From NCBI GenBank assembly GCA_041686855.1, contig JAWLDA010000004.1:260930-324929 (forward strand): a stretch of DNA of 64,000 nt, written 5' to 3'. Source of the stretch: JAWLDA01 sp041686855. GTDB taxonomy: Bacteria > Bacillota > Limnochordia > DTU080 > RSA5. The position numbers and the translations under genes are program-made. The notes under the pieces were generated by a model that had not been told where the DNA came from, did not search any database, and saw nothing but the letters and a program-made list of their open reading frames with translations. Every line of letters begins with the position of its first letter. The first letter of the stretch is position 1. Shown in pieces: positions 1 through 9,353 of the stretch.

Positions 1-31
1 GGATTGTAGGGAATGGGAGACGTGAAACGGT

Positions 32-829
32 ATGGCTCGTCTACTCGACCGTGATGAACTCTTGGCGCACCTGCGTGGTGACGAGGAGCGTGCGATCGGC
101 GCTCGGATCGTCGACATCGCCGAATCCTCCTTAAAGCAGGGCGAACCTCAAGCGACGGACTTCCTCGACCCACTCTCCCAAACAGTCGCCGTCGGTCTGC
201 TCGGCTCCATAGCGGAGGTCTCTTATAAGTCGTTTGGAGGATATCCTAGAGCCGAGCGGAAGCGGCTTTTAATCTTTCCGCAGTACTACCTCACAGAGCT
301 CCTGGACGAACCGATCACAGTGCTCGAGATACAGTTAAAGAGCGCATTTGACACTGCCGGCCACCGCGACGTTCTTGGAGCGTTGCTCGCGACGGGGCTT
401 GGGCGGGAGAAGCTGGGCGACATTATTGTGATGGAGCGCGGCGCGCAGGCCATTGTCGCCAAAGAAGCTGCTACGTACTTGCGTGATCACCTCGCACAGG
501 TGGGCCGTTCACCGGTCGCCGTCGAGGAGATTGACCCAGAACGTCTCGAGGTGGAGCCCGAACGCGTCAAGGAGATTCGTTCCACCGTCGCGTCGATGCG
601 GTTGGACGCAGTGGCCGGTTCGGGTTTTGGCACCTCAAGGACAAAGATGGTGCGTGACATCAAGTCGGAACGGGTTAAGCTCAATTGGCAACCGGTGACC
701 AATCCTGCGCGTGAGGTCGCCGAAGGCGACGTTATCTCGATCCGCGGGCGCGGACGAGTCGTTATCGAAGAGGTGTCTGGGACGACGCGTAAAGGACGGT
801 TGAGCTTGTTGTTAAAGCGCTTCAATTAG
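32..829 (+). CDS. ylmH: YlmH-like S4-domain RNA-binding protein
   Basis: A 265-residue protein of the YlmH family, which in Bacillota sits in the ylm/divIVA cluster next to ftsZ and has been tied to ribosome rescue and cell division. The C-terminal 80 residues form an S4 RNA-binding fold: TSRTKMVRDI opens the domain and VAEGDVISIRGRG is its typical end. The N-terminal part carries the YlmH segments FGGYPRAERKRL and FPQYY. The ATG at 32 is the only reasonable start; the nearby GTG at 22 is in another frame. It is followed 17 bases later by divIVA, the usual neighbour. The upstream ylm genes lie outside the window. Length and motifs match the family well. Confidence 0.93.
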   Translation: MARLLDRDELLAHLRGDEERAIGARIVDIAESSLKQGEPQATDFLDPLSQTVAVGLLGSIAEVSYKSFGGYPRAERKRLLIFPQYYLTELLDEPITVLEIQLKSAFDTAGHRDVLGALLATGLGREKLGDIIVMERGAQAIVAKEAATYLRDHLAQVGRSPVAVEEIDPERLEVEPERVKEIRSTVASMRLDAVAGSGFGTSRTKMVRDIKSERVKLNWQPVTNPAREVAEGDVISIRGRGRVVIEEVSGTTRKGRLSLLLKRFN

Positions 830-846
830 ATGGAGGCATGAGGCGG

Positions 847-1386
847 ATGCTGACACCGCGCGATATTCACCAAGCGTCGTTTAAGCGGGTTTGGAAGGGC
901 TACAGCGCCGAAGAGGTCGACGACTTCCTTCGGCGGGTGGTCCTTGAGTACGAGGCGGTCTACAAGGAGAACAAAAGCCTCAAAGAAGAGCTCGAGTCGT
1001 TAAAGGAGAAGCTGGAGGAGTACTCTCGCACTGAGCGCAACATCTCCGAGACCCTGGAGATGGCGAAGGAGACAGCACGCGCCACCACGGCGGCGGCCGA
1101 GAAAGAGGCGAACGCGATTCTCAGGGACGCCCGAGCCGACGCTGAGGAGACCGCTCGCCGAGCAGCCGTCCAAATCGCGGAGGAGCGCAGACGTCTAGAG
1201 GGGTACGTCCAGGAGATCCTGCAACTCCGGCGCCACCTGCTGCAAAGCGCGCAGCAACTCACTGCGCACCTGCAGGATTTCGACGAACCGGCGCTTGCTG
1301 CGCTCGCCGACTCTACTCCGCCTGAACGCGAAGTGGCTGCGAGTGACGATGAGTCCGACGAGACGGAGGTACGCCCTAGTGCATAG
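847..1386 (+). CDS. divIVA: DivIVA cell-division / polar scaffold protein
   Basis: A 179-residue coiled-coil protein of the DivIVA/GpsB family that recognises negatively curved membrane at septa and poles. Residues 1-60 hold the DivIVA domain (LTPRDIH, then GYSAEEVDDFL), followed by a long heptad-rich coiled coil to about residue 150 and an acidic tail. I place the start at ATG 847 because TGGAGG ends at 836, giving a 10-base spacing; the ATG at 838 is almost on top of that site. The protein then begins MLTPRDIH, as in Bacillus. Its stop overlaps the start of the next gene by 8 bases, so it is probably cotranscribed with the UxaA-like genes, which is not the usual neighbour. Confidence 0.92.
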   Translation: MLTPRDIHQASFKRVWKGYSAEEVDDFLRRVVLEYEAVYKENKSLKEELESLKEKLEEYSRTERNISETLEMAKETARATTAAAEKEANAILRDARADAEETARRAAVQIAEERRRLEGYVQEILQLRRHLLQSAQQLTAHLQDFDEPALAALADSTPPEREVAASDDESDETEVRPSA

Positions 1387-2500
1387 TTTCAAGGGTTACC
1401 CTCGTGCCGACGGCGGTGTCGGCACGCGCAATCACGTCGCTGTCCTCGCATCGGTCATCTGTTCGACGACGCCGGTCCAGGCTATTGCAGATCAAGTGCC
1501 GGGCGCGGTGGCGATCGTACATCCACTTGGATGCGCCCAAGTAGGAGACGACTTGCGGCAGACACGCCGGAGTTTGACGGGCGTGGCCCACAACGATAAT
1601 GTCGCGTCAGTCCTCGTAGTCGGGCTAGGGTGTGAGAACAATCAACCGGAGGAGCTCGCAGCGTTGATCACCTCGCCGAAACCGGTTGAGGTGATCGGCA
1701 TTCAGGCCCTCGGTGGCAGTGACAAGGTGATCGCAGCCGGGACCCGCACGGTTGGACGCTGGGCAGAGGAGGCAGCGGGCGCCCTTCGCACCCAGGTTCC
1801 TATCAGCCGTCTGCACGTCGGCGTCTTGGGGGTCGATTGGAACCCTGAAAATCCCGATAAGTCGCACGAGACCGTCGGTGCTGTCGTCGAACGTCTCGTC
1901 GACGCGGGCGCCTGCGTCACGCTCGGTGTGGATCAGAGCCTCGCACCGGCTGGCACGGAACTCGCCGCGCGGGCGGTCGATGCAGCGACCCGGGAGCGAC
2001 TCGAGGCCTGGGGGCGGGGGCGAGAGCGCCGGCGCTGGCAAGTAGGACACTCACTCGATCACCACGATTGGCGGTCCGATGAAGTGCGTCGGGCTCTGCG
2101 ACTCGCGCCGCTGACCGGCCGCGCTCAGATTCAGAGCGTATTGGAGTACAGCCTCCGACCTGAGGGGCCTGGGCTGCATCTCATGCAGGCGCCCAGCCAT
2201 CCCGTTCAGGCGATGGCGGGCCTCGTTGCCGCTGGAGCCACGATCATACTAGTCGTGTCGAATCGCGGCATTCTTTCGGGTGCGGTCGGCGCACCCACGA
2301 TGGTCGTCGTGCCCCGAGCGTCTCAAGGGAGCGCGCTCGACGCGGCGGTCGACCACTATATCGACGAGTCCGTCGGTGTTGAGGCAGGCGCTGCCTCGGT
2401 GTTGGAACGTTTGATTGCCATCGCCTCGGGAGAGCCAAGCCGCCTCGAGGAGGCCGGGTTGCTCGAATTTGCGATTCCACAGGTGAGCACGCCTTTCTGA
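1379..2500 (+). CDS. UxaA-family large-subunit homologue, C-terminal half degenerate
   Basis: A 373-residue relative of the altronate/galactarate dehydratase large domain (UxaA, GarD, and the SuyB subunit of sulfolactate sulfo-lyase). The family opening is present (FKGYPRADGGVGTRNHV), as are the first cysteine region HPLGCAQVGDD (Cys52) and VGLGCENNQ (Cys85). The second half is eroded: no cysteine-bearing CGGSD motif, no LEEKSLG, and FTTGRG is replaced by VVSNRG. The start is GTG 1379 with GGAGGT 8 bases upstream, overlapping the divIVA stop. It is followed by a SAF-domain protein and a second large subunit that keeps exactly the motifs missing here. It may be a non-catalytic partner or half of a composite active site; substrate unknown. 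Confidence 0.75.
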   Translation: MHSFKGYPRADGGVGTRNHVAVLASVICSTTPVQAIADQVPGAVAIVHPLGCAQVGDDLRQTRRSLTGVAHNDNVASVLVVGLGCENNQPEELAALITSPKPVEVIGIQALGGSDKVIAAGTRTVGRWAEEAAGALRTQVPISRLHVGVLGVDWNPENPDKSHETVGAVVERLVDAGACVTLGVDQSLAPAGTELAARAVDAATRERLEAWGRGRERRRWQVGHSLDHHDWRSDEVRRALRLAPLTGRAQIQSVLEYSLRPEGPGLHLMQAPSHPVQAMAGLVAAGATIILVVSNRGILSGAVGAPTMVVVPRASQGSALDAAVDHYIDESVGVEAGAASVLERLIAIASGEPSRLEEAGLLEFAIPQVSTPF

Positions 2501-2582
2501 TAGAGCGTTCGTTTTGAAGTAAAGTTTGCTTCGCCTGTGCAAAGGACGTCACGTGTGGCAGACGTCCAAGGAGGGTGTCCAT

Positions 2583-2921
2583 GTGAAAGCAAGTGAGCCG
2601 GAGAGGTTTGCGCGGGCCGTGCGATTACACCCCGACGATACTGTCGCGGTGCTGATCGAGGAGGCCGCGCCCGGTATGGGCGTGAGTTTTGTGGGTGAGG
2701 CCCGGAAAGCGGCGATCGTCGTACAAGAGTCCATTCCTTACGGGCACAAGGTGGCGCTGCGCTCAATGCAAGGCGGCTCAGCTGTCCTCAAGTATGGCGA
2801 ACCCATGGGCATCGCTACCCAAGAGATTCGACCGGGCGAGCATGTCCATGTGCATAATGTGCGCGGACTCGAGAGCAAAGAACGAGGAGGTGGCGGTGTT
2901 GGCCACGTTTCGGGGTTATAG
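2583..2921 (+). CDS. SAF-domain small subunit of a UxaA/SuyA-type lyase
   Basis: A 112-residue protein made almost entirely of a SAF domain, equivalent to the N-terminal domain of altronate dehydratase UxaA or to the small subunit SuyA of (2R)-sulfolactate sulfo-lyase. Typical pieces are HPDDTVAVLI, IPYGHKVAL, YGEPMGIATQEI and GEHVHVHNV. GTG 2583 is chosen because AAGGAGGG lies 7 bases ahead; upstream in-frame codons have no ribosome site. The reading frame overlaps the next gene by 26 bases, so the two are translationally coupled and presumably form one enzyme. The split into small and large subunits resembles SuyAB and some split altronate dehydratases; sequence reading alone cannot decide between them. 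Confidence 0.82.
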   Translation: MKASEPERFARAVRLHPDDTVAVLIEEAAPGMGVSFVGEARKAAIVVQESIPYGHKVALRSMQGGSAVLKYGEPMGIATQEIRPGEHVHVHNVRGLESKERGGGGVGHVSGL

Positions 2922-4059
2922 ACGCGCCGACGGGAGAGTCGGGGTGCGCAACCACGTGTTGGTGATCAACGCAACAGCTGAAGCGGGGCCGATCGTTCGT
3001 CGTTTGGCCTCAGAGGCGCCGGGGGCAGTGCCGGTCGCTCACACGCACGGGTATGCGCAATTTCCCGAAGATCGCGAGCAGACCTTTCGAACGCTGCTCG
3101 GGAATGCCACGAACCCCAACGTATTTGCGGCGTTGTTCGTCGGGGTCGGCGGCGAAGGCGACTGGACCGAATCGTTGGCTCAGGCTGCCCATGAGCGAGG
3201 CATTCACGCCACGCACCTCTTGGTGCGTGACGCTCGTACGTTGCGAGACGTGATCCTGCAGGGCGCCTCGTGGTTGAAGGACGCGTGCCGTCAGGCCGAC
3301 GAGATGAAGCGCGTCCCGGCAGACACGGCCGAGCTCCTCGTTGGGTTGGAGTGTGGCGGTTCGGACGGTTGGTCCGGTGTGACGGCCAATCCTGCCGTGG
3401 GAGAGGCTTCGGACCTCGTGGTAGCGGCCGGCGGAAGCGTCATGTTAAGCGAGACACCGGAGGCGATCGGCGCCGAGCATATCCTGGTGCGCAATGCTGC
3501 AACGCCGGAGGTGGGGGCGGATTTCATGCGCATCTTGACCGCCTACGAGACCCGTATGAAAGAGACGGGCGCAGAGTACCGCTCGGGCAATCCGTCTCCT
3601 GGGAACATCCGGGGCGGGCTGACGACACTCGAGGAGAAGTCGCTAGGGTGTATCAAGAAGGCTGGTTCGACCCCGCTGCAAGAAGTGGTTGGGTATGCGT
3701 TCCCACCGACCCAACGAGGCTTTGTTTTCATGGATACGCCGGGATACGACGTCGACTCGGTCACGGGAATGACCGCTGGAGGCGCCCAGATCGTCGTCTT
3801 CACCACGGGGCGCGGATCACCGACGGGTTCGCCGATTGCGCCTGTAATCAAGGTGTCGACCAACACGCGCCTGGCGCTCCACATGCCCCAACACATCGAT
3901 GTGGACGCCGGTGTGATCCTCGAGGGAGAAGAGGGACTGCCTGAGGTCGGTCGAAGGATCTTTGATCTGATTCACGATGTGGCCGGGGGAGATCTGACGG
4001 CCGCTGAACGGTTTGGACATCGTGAATTTAATGTATGGCGAATGGCCGAGAGTCTATAA
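2896..4059 (+). CDS. UxaA/SuyB-type lyase large subunit
   Basis: A 387-residue large subunit of the UxaA/GarD/SuyB family, predicted to eliminate water (sugar acids) or sulfite (sulfolactate). The second half is intact: LECGGSDGWSGVTANPA (Cys153), LSETPE, GGLTTLEEKSLG, VFTTGRGSPTG and KVSTNT. The first half is unusual: the family cysteine in the HGC motif is Tyr53 (HGYAQ) and that in GLGCE is Gly86 (GVGGE). GTG 2896 is the best start (GAGGAGG 5 bases upstream); TTG 2899 is possible. It pairs with the small SAF protein by a 26-base overlap. The paralogue two genes upstream keeps the missing cysteines, which suggests the three proteins may work together. Confidence 0.8.
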   Translation: MLATFRGYRRADGRVGVRNHVLVINATAEAGPIVRRLASEAPGAVPVAHTHGYAQFPEDREQTFRTLLGNATNPNVFAALFVGVGGEGDWTESLAQAAHERGIHATHLLVRDARTLRDVILQGASWLKDACRQADEMKRVPADTAELLVGLECGGSDGWSGVTANPAVGEASDLVVAAGGSVMLSETPEAIGAEHILVRNAATPEVGADFMRILTAYETRMKETGAEYRSGNPSPGNIRGGLTTLEEKSLGCIKKAGSTPLQEVVGYAFPPTQRGFVFMDTPGYDVDSVTGMTAGGAQIVVFTTGRGSPTGSPIAPVIKVSTNTRLALHMPQHIDVDAGVILEGEEGLPEVGRRIFDLIHDVAGGDLTAAERFGHREFNVWRMAESL

Positions 4060-4060
4060 T

Positions 4061-4093
4061 GACAGCCCCGCAGTGCTCGACTGCGGGGCTGTC
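4061..4093. terminator. 13-bp perfect hairpin between convergent genes
   Basis: GACAGCCCCGCAG pairs perfectly with CTGCGGGGCTGTC around a 7-base loop. It starts right after the UxaA-like stop and lies between two convergent genes, so it could end transcription from both sides. Neither side has a clear T-run, so intrinsic termination is uncertain. Confidence 0.55.
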
Positions 4094-4140
4094 GAATTCT
4101 GGACGACCACTCTTACGGTGGCTTCCGTCAAAGGGACCGC

Positions 4141-5133
4141 TTACTTCTTGAATGCGTCCTCAAAACTACCCCCGGGAGCGGGTGGGAAGTCCATGTCACG
4201 CAAGAATTCGCACGCCTCGGCGGCGCCGTGTTCACGTTCCATGTGGTTATCCTCCCACTCGACTGAGAGGGGACCTTGATACCCGATGTAGTTGAGCGCC
4301 TTGACGATCCCGCCGAAGTCGACATCGCCTCGACCGACAGAGCGGAAGTCCCAGCCGCGGCGGTGATCACCAAATTGCAGGTGCGACGAGAGGATTCCCG
4401 TCCGTCCGTCCAACGTGACCTCCGCGTCCTTGGCATGGACGTGGAAGATGCGATCGGGGAATGCATAGATAAACTGAACGGGGTCAACCTGCTGCCAGAT
4501 GAGGTGACTGGGGTCAAAGTTGAAGCCGAATGCCGGGTGGCGACCGATCGCTTCGAGCGCCATCTCGGAGGAGTATAGATCAAAGGCGATCTCTCCGGGG
4601 TGCACCTCCAAGGCAAACTTCACGCCCTCGTCTTTAAAGACGTCTAGAATGGGGCCCCATACCTCAGCGAAGTGATCGTACCCCTTTTTGATATCTGCGT
4701 CGCTCACGGGCGGGAACGGATAAATCCAATGCCAGATCGACGAGCCGGTGAAGCCGGTCACCACGTCCACACCGTAGGCGCGGGCCGCCCGGGCCGTCAC
4801 CTTCATCTGCTCAATCGCCCACGCACGTTTCCCTTCGGAATCCCCGGCGAGCTCCGCTGGAGCCCAATCGTCCGTACGGTGATCGTTGGGGTCGAGGACC
4901 ATTTGGCCCGTCAGATGGTTGCCGATGGCCCAGACGTTGAGTCCGTGTCGCTCGAGGAGCGCCCGCTTCTCAGCGCGGTGCGTCTCGCTCTCAACGATCT
5001 TGTTCACATCAAAGTGGTCGCCCCAGCATGCGAGTTCGAGACCGTCGTATCCCCACGAGGCGGCCTTCTCGGCGAGGTCTGCCAGGGATAGGTCGGCCCA
5101 TTGGCCGGTGAAGAGCGTAATTGGTCGTCCCAT
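4141..5133 (-). CDS. Sugar phosphate isomerase/epimerase, TIM-barrel (AP endonuclease 2 family)
   Basis: A 330-residue metal-dependent TIM-barrel protein of the xylose-isomerase-like/IolE family. Likely metal ligands are Glu176 (LEVHPGE), Asp207 (NFDPSH), His233 (HVHAKDAE) and Glu292 (SVEWED). The N-terminal WGYDGLELACWGDHFD is characteristic of sugar isomerase/epimerase members acting on keto-sugars or inositol derivatives. The start is ATG 5133, with GGAGGAG 5 bases upstream; a longer reading to 5220 lacks a ribosome site. It lies 79 bases beyond the last gene of the men operon on the same strand and converges with the UxaA-like genes. Substrate cannot be told from sequence; the sugar-acid lyase nearby is suggestive but transcribed from the other side. 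Confidence 0.8.
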   Translation of the reverse strand: MGRPITLFTGQWADLSLADLAEKAASWGYDGLELACWGDHFDVNKIVESETHRAEKRALLERHGLNVWAIGNHLTGQMVLDPNDHRTDDWAPAELAGDSEGKRAWAIEQMKVTARAARAYGVDVVTGFTGSSIWHWIYPFPPVSDADIKKGYDHFAEVWGPILDVFKDEGVKFALEVHPGEIAFDLYSSEMALEAIGRHPAFGFNFDPSHLIWQQVDPVQFIYAFPDRIFHVHAKDAEVTLDGRTGILSSHLQFGDHRRGWDFRSVGRGDVDFGGIVKALNYIGYQGPLSVEWEDNHMEREHGAAEACEFLRDMDFPPAPGGSFEDAFKK

Positions 5134-5212
5134 GTGCACTCCTCCAAAAGGTTGGGATTTCGTGACAACACTGCCATTCACATTCTCGTTAGAGGCGGCG
5201 GCTCCTCTTACA

Positions 5213-6028
5213 TTAGCCACTCACGCCGCGGCTTAAAGCTTCATCAAAAGGGGCGCCAATTCGCTGAACGTCATGCCCCGCCTCAGGAAAGCTGATCAGC
5301 TCACTGTGAGGAAGACGCTCGTGTAGTACGTGCGCCAACCGGCGCAGGCCGGGGTGACTGCGGCCGCCCGTGTAGATGGAGACCGGTATATCGCTGGGGA
5401 GATCGAGGAGGCGGTCTGCAGGGTACTCTCCGACAAACTCTTCGGCGGCAAAGCGGGGCGCTTCCCGGACAATGGCCTCCCAGACCGGTTTCTCCATGAG
5501 TTCGCGCACGGCTTGTGACCCGATCACTGCCGAGAAGAAACGCTCAGTCAACGCTTCAGGAGTGAGAGATTGTGCCTGATCGTGGAGGCTCCGAGCGCCG
5601 CGCTCAAGTCCAGCAACATCGGGGTCGTCAGGGAGCAGGGAAAGGTATGGGGGCTCGACGAGGTGCAGCGCGTGCGCGACGTTCGGCGCTCTACGTGCGG
5701 TCTCAAGTGCCACGATGGCACCGTAGGAGTGAGCGACGAGCGCCACGGTGGCAAGGCCAAGGCGTCCGACCACATCCAACAGGTCCTGAGCGTCCTGCGC
5801 CAGAGTGTAGGGGCGCGGTTCTGAGGGGCTGTGACCGTGGCCACGGCGGTCGATGAGGATGAGTGACCGCCTCTCTTTGAGCCCTGCCCACTGGCGAGAC
5901 CACGACATCTCAGCTGTAGAGAAGTCCCCGTGGACAAAAAGGAGGGGTGGGAGATCTCGGGACTCATCGGTTGGCGGCGTCGACGTCTGGTACCAAATCG
6001 GTGCGGGTTCACGTGAGTTGGCTGTCAT
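5213..6028 (-). CDS. Alpha/beta-hydrolase at the end of the men operon
   Basis: A 271-residue alpha/beta-hydrolase. Visible parts are the oxyanion turn LLFVHGDFS, strand and turn LIDRRGHGHS, the nucleophile elbow VAHSYGA and the histidine in EAGHDVQR. The usual Asp after strand 7 is not obvious: the segment reads IYTGGRSH instead of GExD. Its ATG overlaps the menE stop (ATGA), so it is the last cistron of the menaquinone operon. No hot-dog DHNA-CoA thioesterase is seen in the operon, so this protein could hydrolyse that thioester, or it could be an unrelated esterase carried along. It resembles MenH only at the fold level. Confidence 0.8.
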   Translation of the reverse strand: MTANSREPAPIWYQTSTPPTDESRDLPPLLFVHGDFSTAEMSWSRQWAGLKERRSLILIDRRGHGHSPSEPRPYTLAQDAQDLLDVVGRLGLATVALVAHSYGAIVALETARRAPNVAHALHLVEPPYLSLLPDDPDVAGLERGARSLHDQAQSLTPEALTERFFSAVIGSQAVRELMEKPVWEAIVREAPRFAAEEFVGEYPADRLLDLPSDIPVSIYTGGRSHPGLRRLAHVLHERLPHSELISFPEAGHDVQRIGAPFDEALSRGVSG

Positions 6029-7509
6029 GCTCGTTCCTCCTCGGCCATGGCGCGCAGGCGTGCCCGGAGTATCTTCCCCCCGGCGTTGCGAGGCAGACGG
6101 GGGATGGGGTGAAAGGTGACAGGCACTTTAAACTTTGCAAGCCGGTCACGGCAGAATGCGCTCAGCATATCGGAGGATGGTGGCTCGGCGTTCTCCTTCT
6201 CGTCAAAGACGACGAATGCGACGGGCACTTCGCCCCATGCCGCATCGGGACGACCGACGACCGCCACCTCTTTGATGGCGGGGTGAGAGTCGAGGACGCG
6301 CTCGACCTCCGCCGGGTAAACATTCTCTCCGCCACTTATGATCAAATCGCTGCGCCGGCTGACGACGTAAAGGTAACCGTCCTCGTCGATGTACCCGAGG
6401 TCTTGAGTATGAAACCACCCAGCTTCGTCCAAATGGGCTCCGGGCGGTGCACCCCAGTACCCGGGGGTGACGACGGGGCCGCGCACGAGGATTTCGCCCA
6501 CCTGATTGATGGGCGCGTCGACCCGTACTTCGGCGCCCATCAAGGCTTTGCCGGCGGAGCCTGCTTTGCGCAAGGCATCCTGTGGAGCGAGCGTAGCCAT
6601 CTGGGAGGCTGTCTCCGTCATACCGTACGTCTGAAGTAGCGGTACCTTGGCCGCGATGCACCGTTCTAAGAGGGCCGGGGGTACCGGACCACCCCCGATG
6701 AGCACACATCGTAGAGTCGGAGGAAACGCCCGATCAGCGCGGGCGTCTAGCATCTCCGCCAGCATCCGACTGACGACGGAGACGATGGTCGCCTCTCCAG
6801 CATCGATACTCGCGTTTACCTTCTCCGCATCAAAGCGGGCGTGGAGGACCGCCGGAATCCCATAGATGATGGAACGCATGAGGATGGAGAGCCCTCCAAT
6901 ATGAAAGAGAGGCAGACAGATCAACCAGGCATCGTCCTCGTGAAGTCCCATGTTGAGTACGGAGCCGACGGCGTTCCACCAGGTGTTCCCGTAGGTGATG
7001 ATCGCACCTTTGGGACGTCCCGTGGTCCCCGACGTGAAGAGGATGAGTTGCGGGCCCTGCAGGTCCAAGGGTGGGGGTGGCGTCGGCGCGTTTAGGGTAG
7101 TCGGCGGAGTCGCGCGCCATGCGTCCATGGGAAGGAGGCGGGGCGCATCCTCCGCAATCGGGGCGATGAGCGCTGCCCCGCGCGCGTCAACGAGGACTGC
7201 ACTCGCCTGCACATCCTTAAGTTGGAGGGAAAGCTCAGGGGGTGTCAACCGTAGGTTGAGCGGGACAGCGACGGCGCCCAGGCGATTGAGAGCGTGCAGG
7301 GTAACCACAAACTCTGCACTGTTGGCCCCGAGGAGGGCGACGCACGTGCCGGATTGGACTCCTTCCGCCATGAAGTGTTGTGCTGCCCGTTCGACATCGG
7401 CTGAGAGCTCGGCGAAACTCCAAACCTCGCTACCGCAGATTAGTGCTGTCGCCTTGCCGTGTGTGTCCGCCCGGCGATACAGCCACTCGACTGTGTGCTG
7501 GGGTTTCAC
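6025..7509 (-). CDS. menE: o-Succinylbenzoate-CoA ligase MenE
   Basis: A 494-residue ANL-superfamily adenylating enzyme that activates o-succinylbenzoate to its CoA ester in menaquinone synthesis. Motifs in order: the phosphate loop LILFTSGTTGRPKGA, LPLFHIGGL, QTYGMTETASQ, the hinge region GWFHTQDLGYIDEDGYLY, GGENVYPAEVE, and the C-terminal catalytic lysine in PRNAGGKILR. The start is GTG 7509, overlapping the menA stop as GTGA; a longer reading runs back into menA and is not real. Length is normal for MenE. Neighbours (menA upstream, hydrolase downstream) make the men assignment firm over other acyl-CoA ligases. Confidence 0.92.
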   Translation of the reverse strand: MKPQHTVEWLYRRADTHGKATALICGSEVWSFAELSADVERAAQHFMAEGVQSGTCVALLGANSAEFVVTLHALNRLGAVAVPLNLRLTPPELSLQLKDVQASAVLVDARGAALIAPIAEDAPRLLPMDAWRATPPTTLNAPTPPPPLDLQGPQLILFTSGTTGRPKGAIITYGNTWWNAVGSVLNMGLHEDDAWLICLPLFHIGGLSILMRSIIYGIPAVLHARFDAEKVNASIDAGEATIVSVVSRMLAEMLDARADRAFPPTLRCVLIGGGPVPPALLERCIAAKVPLLQTYGMTETASQMATLAPQDALRKAGSAGKALMGAEVRVDAPINQVGEILVRGPVVTPGYWGAPPGAHLDEAGWFHTQDLGYIDEDGYLYVVSRRSDLIISGGENVYPAEVERVLDSHPAIKEVAVVGRPDAAWGEVPVAFVVFDEKENAEPPSSDMLSAFCRDRLAKFKVPVTFHPIPRLPRNAGGKILRARLRAMAEEERA

Positions 7510-8438
7510 GCGCCGCCCACCGCCAACCCGAGGGCAAAGAGTACGCCGTGAAAGAGGTGCAACTTTCCGGTCCCCATGAGGACCGGGTTGAGGGCCGGGC
7601 CTGTCTGGGTAAAGAGGGCGCGTACAAGCTTGAACGCCATGGGGGCGGTGAGGAGCGGCAACCAGGCCCACCGGTTGGGCGTGGCGAGCGCCAGCCAGAG
7701 GGGGACGAGGTACGCAGCGAGCACTAGGGCCGCGTACTCTCCACGGGTAGCGGCTCGCCCGATGCGCACGGCAAGCGTCCGCTTACCCGCCTTGCGATCG
7801 GTCTCAATATCTCGGTAATTGTTGACGACCAAAATACCCGTCACCAAACAGGCGACCGGGAGCGAGGCCGTCAGCGAGAGCAGATTCACGTCGCCTGTAT
7901 GCACAAAGTGAGTGCCCATGACGGCGATCACACCAAAGAACAGGAAGGCAAAGACATCTCCGAGTCCGTGATAGGCGAGGGGGAAGGGCCCACCTGTGTA
8001 CGCAACGCCACTGATAATGGCCAGGATGCCGATGGCCAAGATGGGCCAGCCGCCTACGTAAACGAGGTACATGCCGACAAGAAAGGCGAGTGCGAACGAG
8101 AGCCACATGCCCGTACGCACCTCGCCCGGGCTGAGGAGGCCGGACTGAGTCACGCGTGTGGGTCCCACCCGCTCCGCGGTGTCGGCGCCCCGCTGGAAGT
8201 CGAAGAGGTCGTTGGCCAGGTTGGTGCCGATTTGCAAAAAGAGAGAAGAGATAGCGGCGGCGATAAAAACCCACGGCCGAAAGGTCGACGCAGCGAGCGC
8301 TGTCGCACTGCCGACCGCGACCGGCACGAGCGCGGCCGGCAGCGTAGGCAGGCGCACGGCGAGGATCCAACTGCGCCATTTGGCCGGTGGATTGACTGCA
8401 TTAGGCGCACTGCTTTTAAGAGGCTGAGTTTGTGACAC
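7506..8438 (-). CDS. menA: 1,4-Dihydroxy-2-naphthoate polyprenyltransferase MenA
   Basis: A 310-residue integral membrane prenyltransferase of the UbiA family, attaching the polyprenyl tail to DHNA. The two Asp-rich magnesium sites are clear: NDLFDFQRGAD (about residues 75-85) and NNYRDIETDRKAGKRT (about 205-220). Eight or nine hydrophobic segments follow the usual pattern, and the ending GTGKLHLFHG is typical of MenA. GTG 8438 is used as start, with a GAGGAG site about 12 bases upstream, somewhat distant. The gene follows menB after a 92-base gap, the largest gap inside the operon, and overlaps menE. Confidence 0.93.
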   Translation of the reverse strand: MSQTQPLKSSAPNAVNPPAKWRSWILAVRLPTLPAALVPVAVGSATALAASTFRPWVFIAAAISSLFLQIGTNLANDLFDFQRGADTAERVGPTRVTQSGLLSPGEVRTGMWLSFALAFLVGMYLVYVGGWPILAIGILAIISGVAYTGGPFPLAYHGLGDVFAFLFFGVIAVMGTHFVHTGDVNLLSLTASLPVACLVTGILVVNNYRDIETDRKAGKRTLAVRIGRAATRGEYAALVLAAYLVPLWLALATPNRWAWLPLLTAPMAFKLVRALFTQTGPALNPVLMGTGKLHLFHGVLFALGLAVGGA

Positions 8439-8530
8439 GCCGCGTGATCTCTCCTCAATGTTGGTTCGCTGTTTGGTGCGGGGTTCGGTTTGAAAAACCC
8501 GGGATGTGGCCCCGGTTTGGGGCCGACACC

Positions 8531-9349
<819 letters not shown>

Positions 9350-9353
9350 CGTA

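Noticed and set aside
3270..3944. 224-codon open frame inside the UxaA-like large subunit in another frame
   Set aside because: Arg/Gly-rich frame-shadow protein with no motif; the overlapping frame has the conserved family sequence.
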